Of a DNA stretch of 64,000 nt, positions 52,820 to 60,915 are shown in pieces; the stretch's first letter is position 1; every line of letters starts with the position of its first letter. Under the pieces are notes generated by a model, which saw only the letters and a list, made by a program, of their open reading frames with translations, was not told where the DNA came from and did no database searches. The stretch lies in NCBI RefSeq assembly GCF_026242195.1, contig NZ_RKLV01000007.1, positions 1 through 64,000 on the forward strand, written 5' to 3'. The translations under genes were made by a program, and so were the position numbers. This DNA is from Halorutilus salinus (GTDB taxonomy: Archaea; Halobacteriota; Halobacteria; Halobacteriales; Halorutilaceae).

Positions 52820-54835
52820 TCAGTCGATCATACGTGAACCGCCGGAAGGGAGGAAACGCCGTACCTCGTCTACGGTCGTGATCCGGCGTACGACGTTCTC
52901 GTCAAGCTCCTCACGGAAACGCCGGTAGACGCGTTTCGCGGTGTCGTTACGTGAGTACCTGCCGGGTTCGAGACGTACTGAGAAACCGCACCGTGGCTCT
53001 ACGGCGGACGGTGGACCGCCGATGACGCCCGCCTCGTCGTCGAGACGCATACCGACCGACGCCTCCATCTCTACCGTGTAGTAGGTGCGTTCGCCGCGTA
53101 CGACGACGCTACCTTTCTCTATGTACTCGCCGCTTTCGGGCGTCTTGGATATGTTCGACGCGGGTACGCTGTAGACCTCCGCCGCGCCCTGTCCCGTATC
53201 CCAGACCGACGAGTAGATACCTGCGAACCTCGCCGCCTCCTCGCGCGAACGGTCGGGAACCTCTATATCGCCCTTAGGCTCGTCGGGTTCGGTGCGTTTG
53301 AGCACCGTGACGGGACCGCCGGGTGCCTGCGTATGGAAGAACACGTCGTCGGGGTCGGTGTACTTCTTGTAGATCTCGTCGTTCTGATCGGCGTCGCGCC
53401 CGCCGATTACGAGGAAGCCGTCGGACGTACGGAACCACCGGAAACGGTCGTACCAGTTCTCGCCGCGTTCGGAGAGCGTCGTCGTCTCTTCCTCCCCTCC
53501 ACCGTCCTCCTCGCGCTCACGTTTCATACGTTCCAGCTCCTCGCGCGCGTCTTCGAGAGCCTCGTACGTCGCCTCGCGTTTCTCCGCAACCTCCTTCGCC
53601 TCCTCGTAAAGCGCGCTCGCGTTCGACTCGACGCCGTCGCGCGGGCTAAGCGGTATCTCGTAGCCGTCGAGTTCGACGTAGACGGTGTCGTTGTTCTGAT
53701 CGATACGTTCCACGATCTCCGCGGAACCGACGCCCTCCTCGCGCGCCTCTCCGAGTGTATCGCTCACCTCGTCCCACGAAGCTCCGTCACCGCGTGCGTC
53801 GCCGACAGCGCCGAGGAGTTCGTCGACGACGCCGTAGCTTTCGTACAGAGCTTCCGCCTTCTCACGCAGACGTTCCTCCTCCTCCTCACGTTCCTCGATC
53901 GCGCGCTCCTGCTGTTCGACTATACGCCGCTGTCTGTCGACAGCCTCGTCGCCCCCTTCTTCGTCCTCGTCGTGGTCTTCGAGCGCCTCGAAGTAGGCGT
54001 CGAGCGCCTCGTTGAACGTCTCGTACGCCTCCGTCTCGTTCTCCTCGTAACGGACGAGGGGTAGGGGCGTCGCGTCGACGGGAGCGCCGTCGTCGTAGAC
54101 GACACGCGGTTCGAGGTCGCCGTTTTGGAGACTGTCGAACAGGTCGGTTACCTCGGCGTAGACCGCCTCGTACTCCTCCGTCCCCGCGTCTTCGATACCG
54201 AGCTCCTTCTCGACACCCGCGCGGACGCAGAGTTCCTCGGCGTAAGTCCCTCCGAAGCCGAGAACCGACGCGAGCGTACGGACGAGGTCGGAGCCGCTGT
54301 CCTCCATCTCGTCGACGAAGCCGTCGTACGAAAGCTCCGACGGATCGGTACGTTCGGGCGGGTACTCGTAAGGCTCACCACCCGCCACGGTACGTGTCTT
54401 GAGACGCACCGTACGGAGTGAGCGCAGAACGACGCCGTCTGAGTCGGTGAAGACGAAGTTTCCGTCGCCGAACAGTTCGACGATGATCGTATACGTCTCG
54501 TCGCCGCGTTCGCCCACGAGACGCACCACACGGTCGAAGCCGTGCTGTTCGACGGCTACGAGGTCGCCGCCTGAGAGACGTTTACGCATCAGCATAGGCA
54601 GGTTGGGCGGGCGCTGTGGCGCGTCGGGCGGTTCGTCGACGAAATGGAGGCGTTTCGTCTCACCCACCTCGGCGAAGAGGTCGGCGCGTCCGGCATCGTA
54701 GTCACGTATCTTCATCCGGACGGTGTCGTCGCCGTACTGGTAGAACTTGTCGAACTTTGCGCCGACGTACGTCTGTAGCTCGCCGACTACCGCCGCGATG
54801 TCGACGCTCGTGAGTTCGCGTTTTGGCGATGTCAT
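52820..54835 (-). CDS. rqcH: RqcH/NFACT-family ribosome rescue protein
   Basis: This 671-residue protein is the archaeal RqcH/Rqc2/NEMF orthologue that binds stalled 50S subunits and adds C-terminal tails. NFACT-N starts at residue 8 (TSVDIAAVVGELQTYVGAKFDKFYQYG). The HhH-like NFACT-C region and long helical arms rich in Glu (about 300-480) follow. NFACT-R has WYDRFRWFRTSDGFLVIGGRDADQND and DVFFHTQAPGGP. It forms one operon with rpiA and panB through 4-base overlaps. Confidence 0.92.
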   Translation of the reverse strand: MTSPKRELTSVDIAAVVGELQTYVGAKFDKFYQYGDDTVRMKIRDYDAGRADLFAEVGETKRLHFVDEPPDAPQRPPNLPMLMRKRLSGGDLVAVEQHGFDRVVRLVGERGDETYTIIVELFGDGNFVFTDSDGVVLRSLRTVRLKTRTVAGGEPYEYPPERTDPSELSYDGFVDEMEDSGSDLVRTLASVLGFGGTYAEELCVRAGVEKELGIEDAGTEEYEAVYAEVTDLFDSLQNGDLEPRVVYDDGAPVDATPLPLVRYEENETEAYETFNEALDAYFEALEDHDEDEEGGDEAVDRQRRIVEQQERAIEEREEEEERLREKAEALYESYGVVDELLGAVGDARGDGASWDEVSDTLGEAREEGVGSAEIVERIDQNNDTVYVELDGYEIPLSPRDGVESNASALYEEAKEVAEKREATYEALEDAREELERMKREREEDGGGEEETTTLSERGENWYDRFRWFRTSDGFLVIGGRDADQNDEIYKKYTDPDDVFFHTQAPGGPVTVLKRTEPDEPKGDIEVPDRSREEAARFAGIYSSVWDTGQGAAEVYSVPASNISKTPESGEYIEKGSVVVRGERTYYTVEMEASVGMRLDDEAGVIGGPPSAVEPRCGFSVRLEPGRYSRNDTAKRVYRRFREELDENVVRRITTVDEVRRFLPSGGSRMID

Positions 54836-55530
54836 CGTACCACCTCAACACCGTCGTCGCGTCCTACGTGTACCTCGTCTGCGATACCGACGAACAGACC
54901 GTGCTCAACGACGCCTGTCACGCCGTCGAGTTCGTCGGCGAGCGCCGGTGCGTCGTAGCCGTCGAAGACGGCGTCGGCGACGACGTTTCCGTTGTCTGAG
55001 ACAACGGCTCCGTCCTTGGCGTCCGTCTCGCGTAACGCGAACCTTCCGCCGAGTTCCTCGACGCGTTCGCGGACGACGGGAACCGCGAAGTCGAGAACCT
55101 CCAGAGGCACCGGTGCGTTGAGCGTCTCGCGCTCCTTCGTCTCGTCAACGACGGTAACGACGCGGTCGGATGCGCGCGCGACGACCTTCTCGCGTGCGTG
55201 CGCCGCACCTCCGCCCTTGACGAGGTTCAGGTCGGCGTCGAATGCGTCCGCGCCGTCTATGACGATGTCGGGCGTCGTTACGTCGAGAGAGGTGAGGGGG
55301 ACGTTTTCCTCAACCGCGACCGCGCGCGAACCGTGAGAGGTCGGTATACCGCGTACGTCGAGACCTGAGTCGACGCGTTCGCCGAGCGCGCGTACGGCGT
55401 ACTCAGCCGTGCTACCCGTTCCGAGACCCACGACGTCGCCGTCTTCGACGAGGGCGACGGCGGAGTCGGCAGAACGTTTCTTCATCGCCTCACGTCGGTC
55501 ACCGCCGCCGTCGTCCTTCGGGTTCTTCAT
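54832..55530 (-). CDS. rpiA: Ribose-5-phosphate isomerase A
   Basis: This 232-residue enzyme interconverts ribose-5-P and ribulose-5-P. Motifs are VGLGTGSTAEYAVRALG, VTTPDIVIDGADAFDADLNLVKGGGAAHAREKVVA (holding the catalytic Asp and Lys) and PVPLEVLDFAVPVVRERVEELGG. It has a charged 20-residue N-terminal extension. It overlaps both neighbours in the rqcH-rpiA-panB operon by four bases. Confidence 0.94.
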   Translation of the reverse strand: MKNPKDDGGGDRREAMKKRSADSAVALVEDGDVVGLGTGSTAEYAVRALGERVDSGLDVRGIPTSHGSRAVAVEENVPLTSLDVTTPDIVIDGADAFDADLNLVKGGGAAHAREKVVARASDRVVTVVDETKERETLNAPVPLEVLDFAVPVVRERVEELGGRFALRETDAKDGAVVSDNGNVVADAVFDGYDAPALADELDGVTGVVEHGLFVGIADEVHVGRDDGVEVVR

Positions 55531-56333
55531 CCGTCACCGCCCCCGCCGAAGACATGTTCGTCAGCGGGGAACCCCCCCGAACGGACATCGTCGGCGTACT
55601 CCTCAACGGCGTCGCGTATCTCACCCCGCACGTCGGCGTACTCCTTGACGAACGACGGTGGGTTCTCGGACATACCTATGAGATCGTCGATTACGAGAAC
55701 CTGACCGTCGACCTCGCGCCCCGCGCCGATCCCGATCGTCGGTACGTCGACGGCTTCGGTTACGCTCGCTCCGACTTCCTCGGTAACGGCTTCGAGAACG
55801 ACGGAGAATACGCCCGCGTCTTCGAGTTCGCGCGCGCGTCTGACGACTGCGTCCGCCTCGTCGTCGTCACGTCCGAGGACGCGGTACCCCTCGCGTCTCA
55901 CCTGCTGTGGCGTAAGACCGACGTGTCCCATGACGGGGACGCCGAGTTCTGTAAGGCGGCGTACAGTCTCGACGCTCACGCCGCCGTCGACGGGTGTCTC
56001 CAACTTGACCGCCCCCGCCCCCGCCTCCTTCAGGTACCGCGCGGCGTTCTCCGCCGTCTCCTCGACAGAGACACCGAAAGATGCGAAAGGCATGTCGCCG
56101 ACGACCATCGCGCTCTCGCTACCACGTACGACGGCGGCGGTATGCGAAAGAGACTGTTCGACAGTGACCGGCAACGTGTCTTCGTATCCGAGACGTACAT
56201 CGCCAATGCTGTCGCCGACGAGTACTACGTCCGCGACGTCGTCGAGTATCTCCGCGGTCGGTGCGTCGTACGCCGCGACCATCACTATAGGCTCGTCCTT
56301 CTCTAAAAGATCCTTCGCGGTGACGCGTTCCAT
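55527..56333 (-). CDS. panB: 3-methyl-2-oxobutanoate hydroxymethyltransferase
   Basis: This 268-residue enzyme makes ketopantoate with methylene-THF. Motifs are MVAAYDAPTAEILDD, LVGDSIGDVRLGYEDTLPV (Mg-binding Asp), VVGDMPFASFG, GAGAVKLE, GHVGLTPQQVRREGYRVLGR and TIGIGAGREVDGQVLVIDDL. ATG 56333 is fixed by homology at the N-terminus (MERVTAKDLLEKDEPIVMV). Together with folD (33431) and panD (26494) it accounts for much of pantothenate precursor supply. Confidence 0.94.
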   Translation of the reverse strand: MERVTAKDLLEKDEPIVMVAAYDAPTAEILDDVADVVLVGDSIGDVRLGYEDTLPVTVEQSLSHTAAVVRGSESAMVVGDMPFASFGVSVEETAENAARYLKEAGAGAVKLETPVDGGVSVETVRRLTELGVPVMGHVGLTPQQVRREGYRVLGRDDDEADAVVRRARELEDAGVFSVVLEAVTEEVGASVTEAVDVPTIGIGAGREVDGQVLVIDDLIGMSENPPSFVKEYADVRGEIRDAVEEYADDVRSGGFPADEHVFGGGGDG

Positions 56334-56412
56334 ACGTCGAAGTCGGGGTGAGGGTTGAAATATCCTGCCGAAAAGCCCGCGTTTTAAGAACCGGTCTGAC
56401 GAAGATACCCGC

Positions 56413-57297
56413 ATGATTGAGGTACGCGCGCCCGCCACGAGCGCGAACCTCGGGAGCGGCTTCGATGTCTTCGGCGTCGCTCTCGACAAGCCCGCCGACA
56501 TCGTACGTCTAACGAAGGCGGAAAGGACGAGCATCAGCGTCAACGGTGCGGGCGCGGAGTACATACCTGAGGATCCCAAGAAGAACACCGCGGGCGAGGT
56601 TCTGCGTTCGCTGGGGGTCACAGCACGTGTAGAGATGGACAAGGGCGTACGTCCGTCGAGCGGTCTGGGTTCGAGCGCGGCGTCCGCCGCGGGTGTCGCC
56701 GTCGCCGCGAACGAGCTATACGACCTCGGTCTTTCTGACGACGAACTCATACACGCCGCGGCGCAGGGCGAGAAGGTCGTTAGCGGTGAGGCGCACAAGG
56801 ACAACGTCGCGCCGTGCATCGCAGGCGGCTTCACCGTCTCGGACGAGCGTACGACCGCCTTCGACGCCGACTTCCATGTCGTCGTCGCTCTTCCCGACAT
56901 CGTTATCAGCACGCGCGACGCACGCGGCGCTCTACCCTCGTCCGTCTCGATCCAACAGCGCTCCGAAACAGTTGCGAACGCCTCGCATGTCGTCGCGGGG
57001 GTTCTGAAGGACGACGTAGAGATGGTCGGCGCGGGGATGTACGACGACGTGGTCGAGGAGGCGCGCGCGCCCCTCATCGAAGGCTACGACGAGGCGCGCG
57101 ATGCGGCGTTGGACGCAGGGGCGACGGGCGTAACGATCAGCGGCGCGGGACCCGCTCTTCTCGCCGTATGTGAGCGCGAGGACAAGCCCGACGTTGCCGA
57201 GGCTTTCGTCGAGGGCTTCTGGAACGCGGGTGTCGAGTCGCGCGCGTTTCAGGCGCGTGTCGGTGACGGCTGTCAGGTAGTCAAACGCGGGAGGTAG
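56413..57297 (+). CDS. thrB: Homoserine kinase
   Basis: This 294-residue GHMP kinase phosphorylates homoserine for threonine synthesis. Motifs are APATSANLGSGFDVFGVAL, the ATP motif RPSSGLGSSAASAAGVAVAAN (matching PxxxGLGSSAA) and the C-terminal GVTISGAGPALLAV. Length and order match ThrB. It is divergent from panB; both starts are separated by about 80 bases. A small membrane protein gene starts immediately after its stop codon. Confidence 0.94.
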   Translation: MIEVRAPATSANLGSGFDVFGVALDKPADIVRLTKAERTSISVNGAGAEYIPEDPKKNTAGEVLRSLGVTARVEMDKGVRPSSGLGSSAASAAGVAVAANELYDLGLSDDELIHAAAQGEKVVSGEAHKDNVAPCIAGGFTVSDERTTAFDADFHVVVALPDIVISTRDARGALPSSVSIQQRSETVANASHVVAGVLKDDVEMVGAGMYDDVVEEARAPLIEGYDEARDAALDAGATGVTISGAGPALLAVCEREDKPDVAEAFVEGFWNAGVESRAFQARVGDGCQVVKRGR

Positions 57298-57648
57298 ATG
57301 TCGCCGAACCGCCGCGACGGCTTCGACGTTCTGTTCGCGGTGTACGTAGCCGGTGTTGTAGCGCCCGCCGTCGGCGGGTACGCCGGTATACTCGCGTATC
57401 TCGGCGGTTTCGTCGGCGTCACCCTCATCGCCTACACGGGCGCGTCGGAAGCTGAAAGACTCCCGCAACGCGTCGCGCAACGCCCGTTCTCGACCGGGAT
57501 TGTCGCTGTGCCTCTCGTCTACGGCGTCGTCTACATCGTCGGCGAAGCAGTCGCCTCGACACCGATACGTTCGCCGTACGTCTACCTCGGTCTCTGGAAC
57601 GTCCTCGTCGGTATAGCGGTCGTCGCCGTTGCGCGGAGGACGGCGTAG
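57298..57648 (+). CDS. Small integral membrane protein (116 residues)
   Basis: This protein begins directly after the thrB stop and carries four predicted helices (VLFAVYVAGVVAPAVGGYAG; FVGVTLIAYT; TGIVAVPLVYGVVYIVGEAV; VLVGIAVVAVARR). It resembles no family that I know. Its tail lies two bases before the duplicated helicase end that begins the atypical island. Confidence 0.6.
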   Translation: MSPNRRDGFDVLFAVYVAGVVAPAVGGYAGILAYLGGFVGVTLIAYTGASEAERLPQRVAQRPFSTGIVAVPLVYGVVYIVGEAVASTPIRSPYVYLGLWNVLVGIAVVAVARRTA

Positions 57649-57708
57649 TCAGTTCTCGATGGCTTCCATCACACGTTCGTGGAACTCACGTCGCTTATCG
57701 AACTCCGG
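57649..57708 (-). pseudogene. Duplicate fragment of the Lhr helicase C-terminus
   Basis: On the minus strand the last 12 codons read REFHERVMEAIEN followed by TGA, against REFHERVMEAIED and TGA at the end of the intact helicase gene (61147 onward). About 37 of 42 bases match. Further upstream a diverged DSDAVF in another frame resembles EDEDAVL of the helicase, so the copy is frameshifted. It forms the left border of the 57649-61146 island, with the helicase 3' end as the right border. Confidence 0.7.
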
Positions 57709-57848
57709 AAGACAGCATCCGAATCGTCGAGATAAGGTCAGTCTTCGTTTCTGTTCTTGCTTCCCGCCTCGCGTCCGAGATGGTTTTCGACCGACCCAAC
57801 CTTTCGGCGCGCCGTCTGTTCGACGTTACAGCGGTAGCAAGGCGAAAG

Positions 57849-58100
57849 CCCACGACTTTAGTCGTGGGATGAAGCCGACAGCCGGCGAAACGTTGATTGT
57901 GTCGGCGCACATCGGTTGTGATGCCGAGTCCGAGGTAAGGATACGCACTCCACGTGGAGGTAGATGAAGCCCGCTATCTCGGTCGGGGGTCGTACTGGCA
58001 CGACCCACAACCCCACCGCGTACGAGTGGGGAACCTCCAGTCGTGGGGATGCCCGGTCTGTGACCGGGAACCCCACGGCTTTAGCCGTGGGAGGATGTCA
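57849..58100 (+). mobile_element. Transposase-less IS200/IS605-type element (paired hairpin ends)
   Basis: Two near-identical stem-loops on the same strand bracket about 240 bases: 57849-57868 (CCCACGAC/GTCGTGGG, loop TTTA) and 58072-58091 (CCCACGGC/GCCGTGGG, loop TTTA). A third hairpin is CCCGGTC TGT GACCGGG (58052-58068). The final GTGGGAGGATGTCA is like right ends of haloarchaeal IS200/IS605/IS1341 elements. No tnpA or tnpB frame is inside. It could be a non-autonomous derivative or carry an omega-RNA-like right end. Exact borders are uncertain. Confidence 0.6.
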
Positions 58101-58247
58101 GCTCCGTCGGCTGTCGTCTGATAGAATGTAGGCTGTCAGCGCGAGCGGTGTTTCTGCTCCAAGCGTGAGGGCGGGTACAGATTGAGCTACCCACGAGGCG
58201 AACAATGAGTACAGTTCCGAGGCTACAAGGGAATTCCTATGTTTCAC
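58098..58247 (-). pseudogene. Short hydrophobic reading frame truncated by the IS end
   Basis: A GTG-started frame of 49 residues (SLVASELYSLFASWVAQSVPAL...) ends with a TGA that sits exactly at the right border of the IS-like element. The hydrophobic pattern looks like a membrane-protein remnant cut by insertion, but the frame is short and overlaps no clear ribosome-binding site. It may be chance. Confidence 0.25.
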
Positions 58248-58251
58248 AGAT

Positions 58252-58974
58252 TCATCTCTTTTTAACAATTACTGCCGCGACTGCGAGGAGAAAGGTTATT
58301 AAGATGGCGATAGCCGCAAAAGCGGGTAGTTCACTTTCAGAATCGTTGCCTGAATTGATAACACCGTTATTGACCCCGACCAAGTTCCCTGTAGACGTAT
58401 CTCCTGTTACAGCCGCCCTTGATGCGGAGCCGATGATAGAGCCGTTGTTAGCTCCGACGACGCCACCGACCGTCGAGTTGCCCGACAGTTCTCCGTCAAC
58501 TGTTACATCAGATACTTCGGCGTTTTCTTCCACCTTTCCGGCTAACCCTCCGACGTTCTCGTCGCCTGTCACATTCACATCGTTGATGTTTATATTACTG
58601 ACAGAGCCGCCTGAAGCGACAGTTCCGAACAGTCCAACTTCATCCTCCCTGGGTCTATGAACGGTGAGTCCGGAGATGTTGTGTCCATTCCCTACTAGAG
58701 TGCCGGAGAATTCATCACTTTCGTTCCCTGCAGAAACCGGTTCGAAGCCCGCGCCGTCGTTCCATCCGGAGGTTTCAGAAGCGTCGATATCTGACTGTAT
58801 CCCGTAATCTTCGTCAGGCTCCATACACTGCAGTTGATCTATGTTCCATACCTCATAGGGATCAGTAGCGTTGTAGTGCACTTCTGAACAGTCCACTCCA
58901 GATGATCCCTGTACAGTCGGGACACCGACCGCAAAGACGAGCAGTACTGCGGCGATTGCTATTCTTATGTACAT
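58252..58974 (-). CDS. GLUG-repeat surface protein with C-terminal anchor
   Basis: This 240-residue protein has a signal peptide (IAIAAVLLVFAVGVPTVQG), then YEVWNIDQLQCM and NGHNISGLTV before GLUG-type repeats: VGLFGTV, VGGLAGKV, VGGVVGANNG, TGNLVGVNNG at a spacing of about 20-30 residues. It ends with ELPAFAAIAILITFLLAVAAV and KKR, an anchor of sorting-signal type. GLUG domains fold as beta-helices in adhesins. Its codon use is more AT-rich than in neighbours outside the island. Confidence 0.7.
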   Translation of the reverse strand: MYIRIAIAAVLLVFAVGVPTVQGSSGVDCSEVHYNATDPYEVWNIDQLQCMEPDEDYGIQSDIDASETSGWNDGAGFEPVSAGNESDEFSGTLVGNGHNISGLTVHRPREDEVGLFGTVASGGSVSNININDVNVTGDENVGGLAGKVEENAEVSDVTVDGELSGNSTVGGVVGANNGSIIGSASRAAVTGDTSTGNLVGVNNGVINSGNDSESELPAFAAIAILITFLLAVAAVIVKKR

Positions 58975-59186
58975 TCTAACACAGTTTTTTCAACTATCTC
59001 TTGATGGTTCGTGTGTCTTAGCGATCGTAGTCTCGGAACTTCATTCGTCGGGTCGTCCGTTACCTCCGCAACCGCGTCTTTCGTCATGTATCTCAGGGTA
59101 GCCCCTGAAATGCCGATTCCTGCAAGCGTCCCCAAGAAGTTTCTACGCCTCATCTTCCGCAGGTCACGAGTTTTATCGCGTGCCAT
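58965..59186 (-). pseudogene. Truncated Tat-signal protein
   Basis: A 73-residue frame starts MARDKTRDLRKMRRRNFLGTLAG, a twin-arginine signal. The following GISGATLRYMTKDAVAEVTDDPTNEVPRLRSLRHTNHQEIVE looks like the start of a larger exported haloarchaeal protein (recalled from related sequences). It ends abruptly at ECT, overlapping the GLUG gene start by 10 bases. I read it as a 5' remnant joined to unrelated sequence. A functional small protein is not excluded. Confidence 0.5.
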
Positions 59187-59229
59187 ACGAAATTAATCCT
59201 ACATCCCTATCACTTATATCCAAGGACGT

Positions 59230-59293
59230 GCCGAAACAGGGGGGTTTCGGCAAAGCTTTGCCGAAAACGGTTTGTACGCCAAAATCTTGGCGT
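59230..59293. repeat. Cluster of palindromes downstream of the HTH pseudogene
   Basis: A perfect 22-bp palindrome with arms TTTCGGCAAAG/CTTTGCCGAAA lies at 59245-59266. An extra half-site GCCGAAAC (59230-59237) makes three copies of the GCCGAAA/TTTCGGC box. A second hairpin, ACGCCAA-AATC-TTGGCGT, lies at 59276-59293, five bases from the HTH gene stop, and is followed by a T-run on that strand. They may be a terminator pair, an operator or a recombination site. Confidence 0.65.
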
Positions 59294-59298
59294 AAAAA

Positions 59299-60020
59299 TT
59301 ACGGTTTGAACCTCTCGGCGTCGTATTTACTATCCTCATACACTCCCTTGAAATGCTCCCGCGCGCGGGTCGACGCGAAGAACACATACCCAAGAACACC
59401 TCCTTCATCGTCGTACACGAGAACACCGACGCGCATGTTGTCGAGGAGAGCGAGACCGTGAGACAGTTCGTCGTCGGTAACGTAGAACCGCGTTCCGTGC
59501 TCGATAGACTCGCTTAGTGCCTCGGTGTGCTTCTCGCGCAGATACTCAAAGATTTCGCGCTCCACGACGAACTCCGCGTCCAAGCCGTCACGTATCTGTT
59601 CGTGGTAGAAGTCGAGATAACGTGGAAAGAGCACGGGCACGAGACCACGCATCTCGTCCGTCTCTACGATGTGTCGCGCGAACTCTTCCAGAGGTTCGGT
59701 AGGCATATGCTTTCGAGGTAGGGTAAACCTCGCGCGGGCGAGCACTTCGGACGTCGCGTCGAGGGCTTCGGCTATCTCCTTCGCCTCGTAGGCTCTTTGC
59801 GCGTCCCTCAGTTTTGTACGCACCGCCTCGCCGAACTCCGTGAGCACGTATCCCCCTCGGTTTTCTTAACGATACCCTGACCTTCGAGTTCCTTCAGGTG
59901 CTTGCGCGCAGTCGAAACCGACTTGTTGAGGGAGTCTGCCACCTCGCTCTTACTTTTCGGCTTGGGGTTGACGGCGTCCAGATACTCGTGCCGTCGGCAC
60001 AGGGCTATCAGTTTGTCCAT
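59299..60020 (-). pseudogene. Frameshifted HTH transcriptional regulator (DUF1724-like)
   Basis: Two overlapping frames together form one regulator. MDKLIALCRRHEYLDAVNPK from ATG 60020 gives a winged helix (KSEVADSLNKSVSTARKHLKELEGQGIVKKTEG). In a G-run near 59855 the frame shifts: one more G would give TEGGYVLTEFGEAV, which continues in the second frame (59847 to 59299). That frame carries the 150-residue sensor part with FYVTDDELSHGLALLDNMRVGVLVYDDEGG, as in HTH/DUF1724-type haloarchaeal regulators. Decay, phase variation through the G-run, or a sequencing error in the homopolymer are all possible. Confidence 0.75.
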
Positions 60021-60039
60021 TCTTTGTCTAATACCGGAC

Positions 60040-60210
60040 TTATTTATGAGTACTTTCCGGTAGCAGAAACGTAAGGTAGCCTACAGTTTCGAGTGATGAG
60101 ACACGTGAGTTGGCGTAAACGAGCCAGCGATGGATTTCCTCAGTTCTCATTTTGAATATTTTTTGGAGGCTGAGAACAGCCGTCGCACTCAGAAACCCGC
60201 GTCGATTCAT
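60040..60210 (-). pseudogene. Truncated Tat-lipoprotein-like reading frame
   Basis: From ATG 60210 a 56-residue frame starts MNRRGFLSATAVLSL, a canonical haloarchaeal twin-arginine signal start, but the lipobox is missing and the rest (QKIFKMRTEEIHRWL...) is not acidic. This is best read as the 5' end of a lipoprotein gene fused to other DNA. It lies between the HTH pseudogene and the membrane protein at 60220. Confidence 0.4.
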
Positions 60211-60219
60211 TGAGCTTAC

Positions 60220-60753
60220 TTATTTTTTGTCAACAGTTTGTCTCCACTCGGATCGGCTGTGGTTCACCGGTTCCGTTCTGTTCGAAACTGCTATCAGATA
60301 TCTACCAGTATCAGAATGAGGTGTGATCAGAAGCACCTGATCGCCGTCGGCGGCGTACCCGCCGTCGCCTTCTTCCTTCCACTCCGGCTCTTCGGTGGCT
60401 TCAAGCCTTACCGTGTCGCCCGGCTCGTAGCCGTCGAGGAACTCACCCGTTCCACCACCTTCATCCGTCGACACGTTCAGTCTGTCGTACCTGACATCTT
60501 TCCTCTCTGCCACCACCTCACCTATCAGCGGTATTCCTGTATCTACGGTGGTTTCTGTGACTCTGGTTACTTCGTCGACCTCTATCACAACCACCCCCTC
60601 TTCTGTGTCCTCTGTTACACTGTATCCGTGTGCGGTCGTTTCCCGTTCCTCAGTAAGGGAAGTTAGGTATAAGAAACCGGCACCCGCAACACCTACAACC
60701 AAGACAACCACGAAGACATACATGAGCCAACGGGGGATACTGTCAGCCTCCAT
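60220..60753 (-). CDS. Membrane-anchored acidic protein (177 residues)
   Basis: The protein opens with a short cytoplasmic lead, one membrane helix (LMYVFVVVLVVGVAGAGFLYL, residues 10-30) and an outer acidic beta-rich domain (GYSVTEDTEEGVVVIEVDEVTR; YEPGDTVRLEATEEPEW; DQVLLITPHSDTGRYLIAV). No family is recognised. It is the only apparently intact gene in the right half of the island. Confidence 0.55.
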   Translation of the reverse strand: MEADSIPRWLMYVFVVVLVVGVAGAGFLYLTSLTEERETTAHGYSVTEDTEEGVVVIEVDEVTRVTETTVDTGIPLIGEVVAERKDVRYDRLNVSTDEGGGTGEFLDGYEPGDTVRLEATEEPEWKEEGDGGYAADGDQVLLITPHSDTGRYLIAVSNRTEPVNHSRSEWRQTVDKK

Positions 60754-60837
60754 ATGTGTAGAAAGTCACTGAGGTAAGTTATACAGCACGACAGTACCCG
60801 CTGTATTGATTTTCGACAGCCTCGGTGGTTGTATGAA

Positions 60838-60892
60838 GTATAGAGTTTACACGGAGTATAGAAATTCCACAGGACATAGAAGTTCCACGGGG
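60838..60892. repeat. Three degenerate 18-19-bp direct repeats
   Basis: Units GTATAGAGTTTACACGGA (60838), GTATAGAAATTCCACAGGA (60856) and CATAGAAGTTCCACGGGG (60875) are in tandem, followed by CGTGGAA. They lie about 85-140 bases before the start of the membrane-protein gene at 60753 and may be binding sites for a regulator or leftovers of an element end. Confidence 0.5.
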
Positions 60893-60915
60893 CGTGGAAA
60901 ACACAGAAAGGGTAT

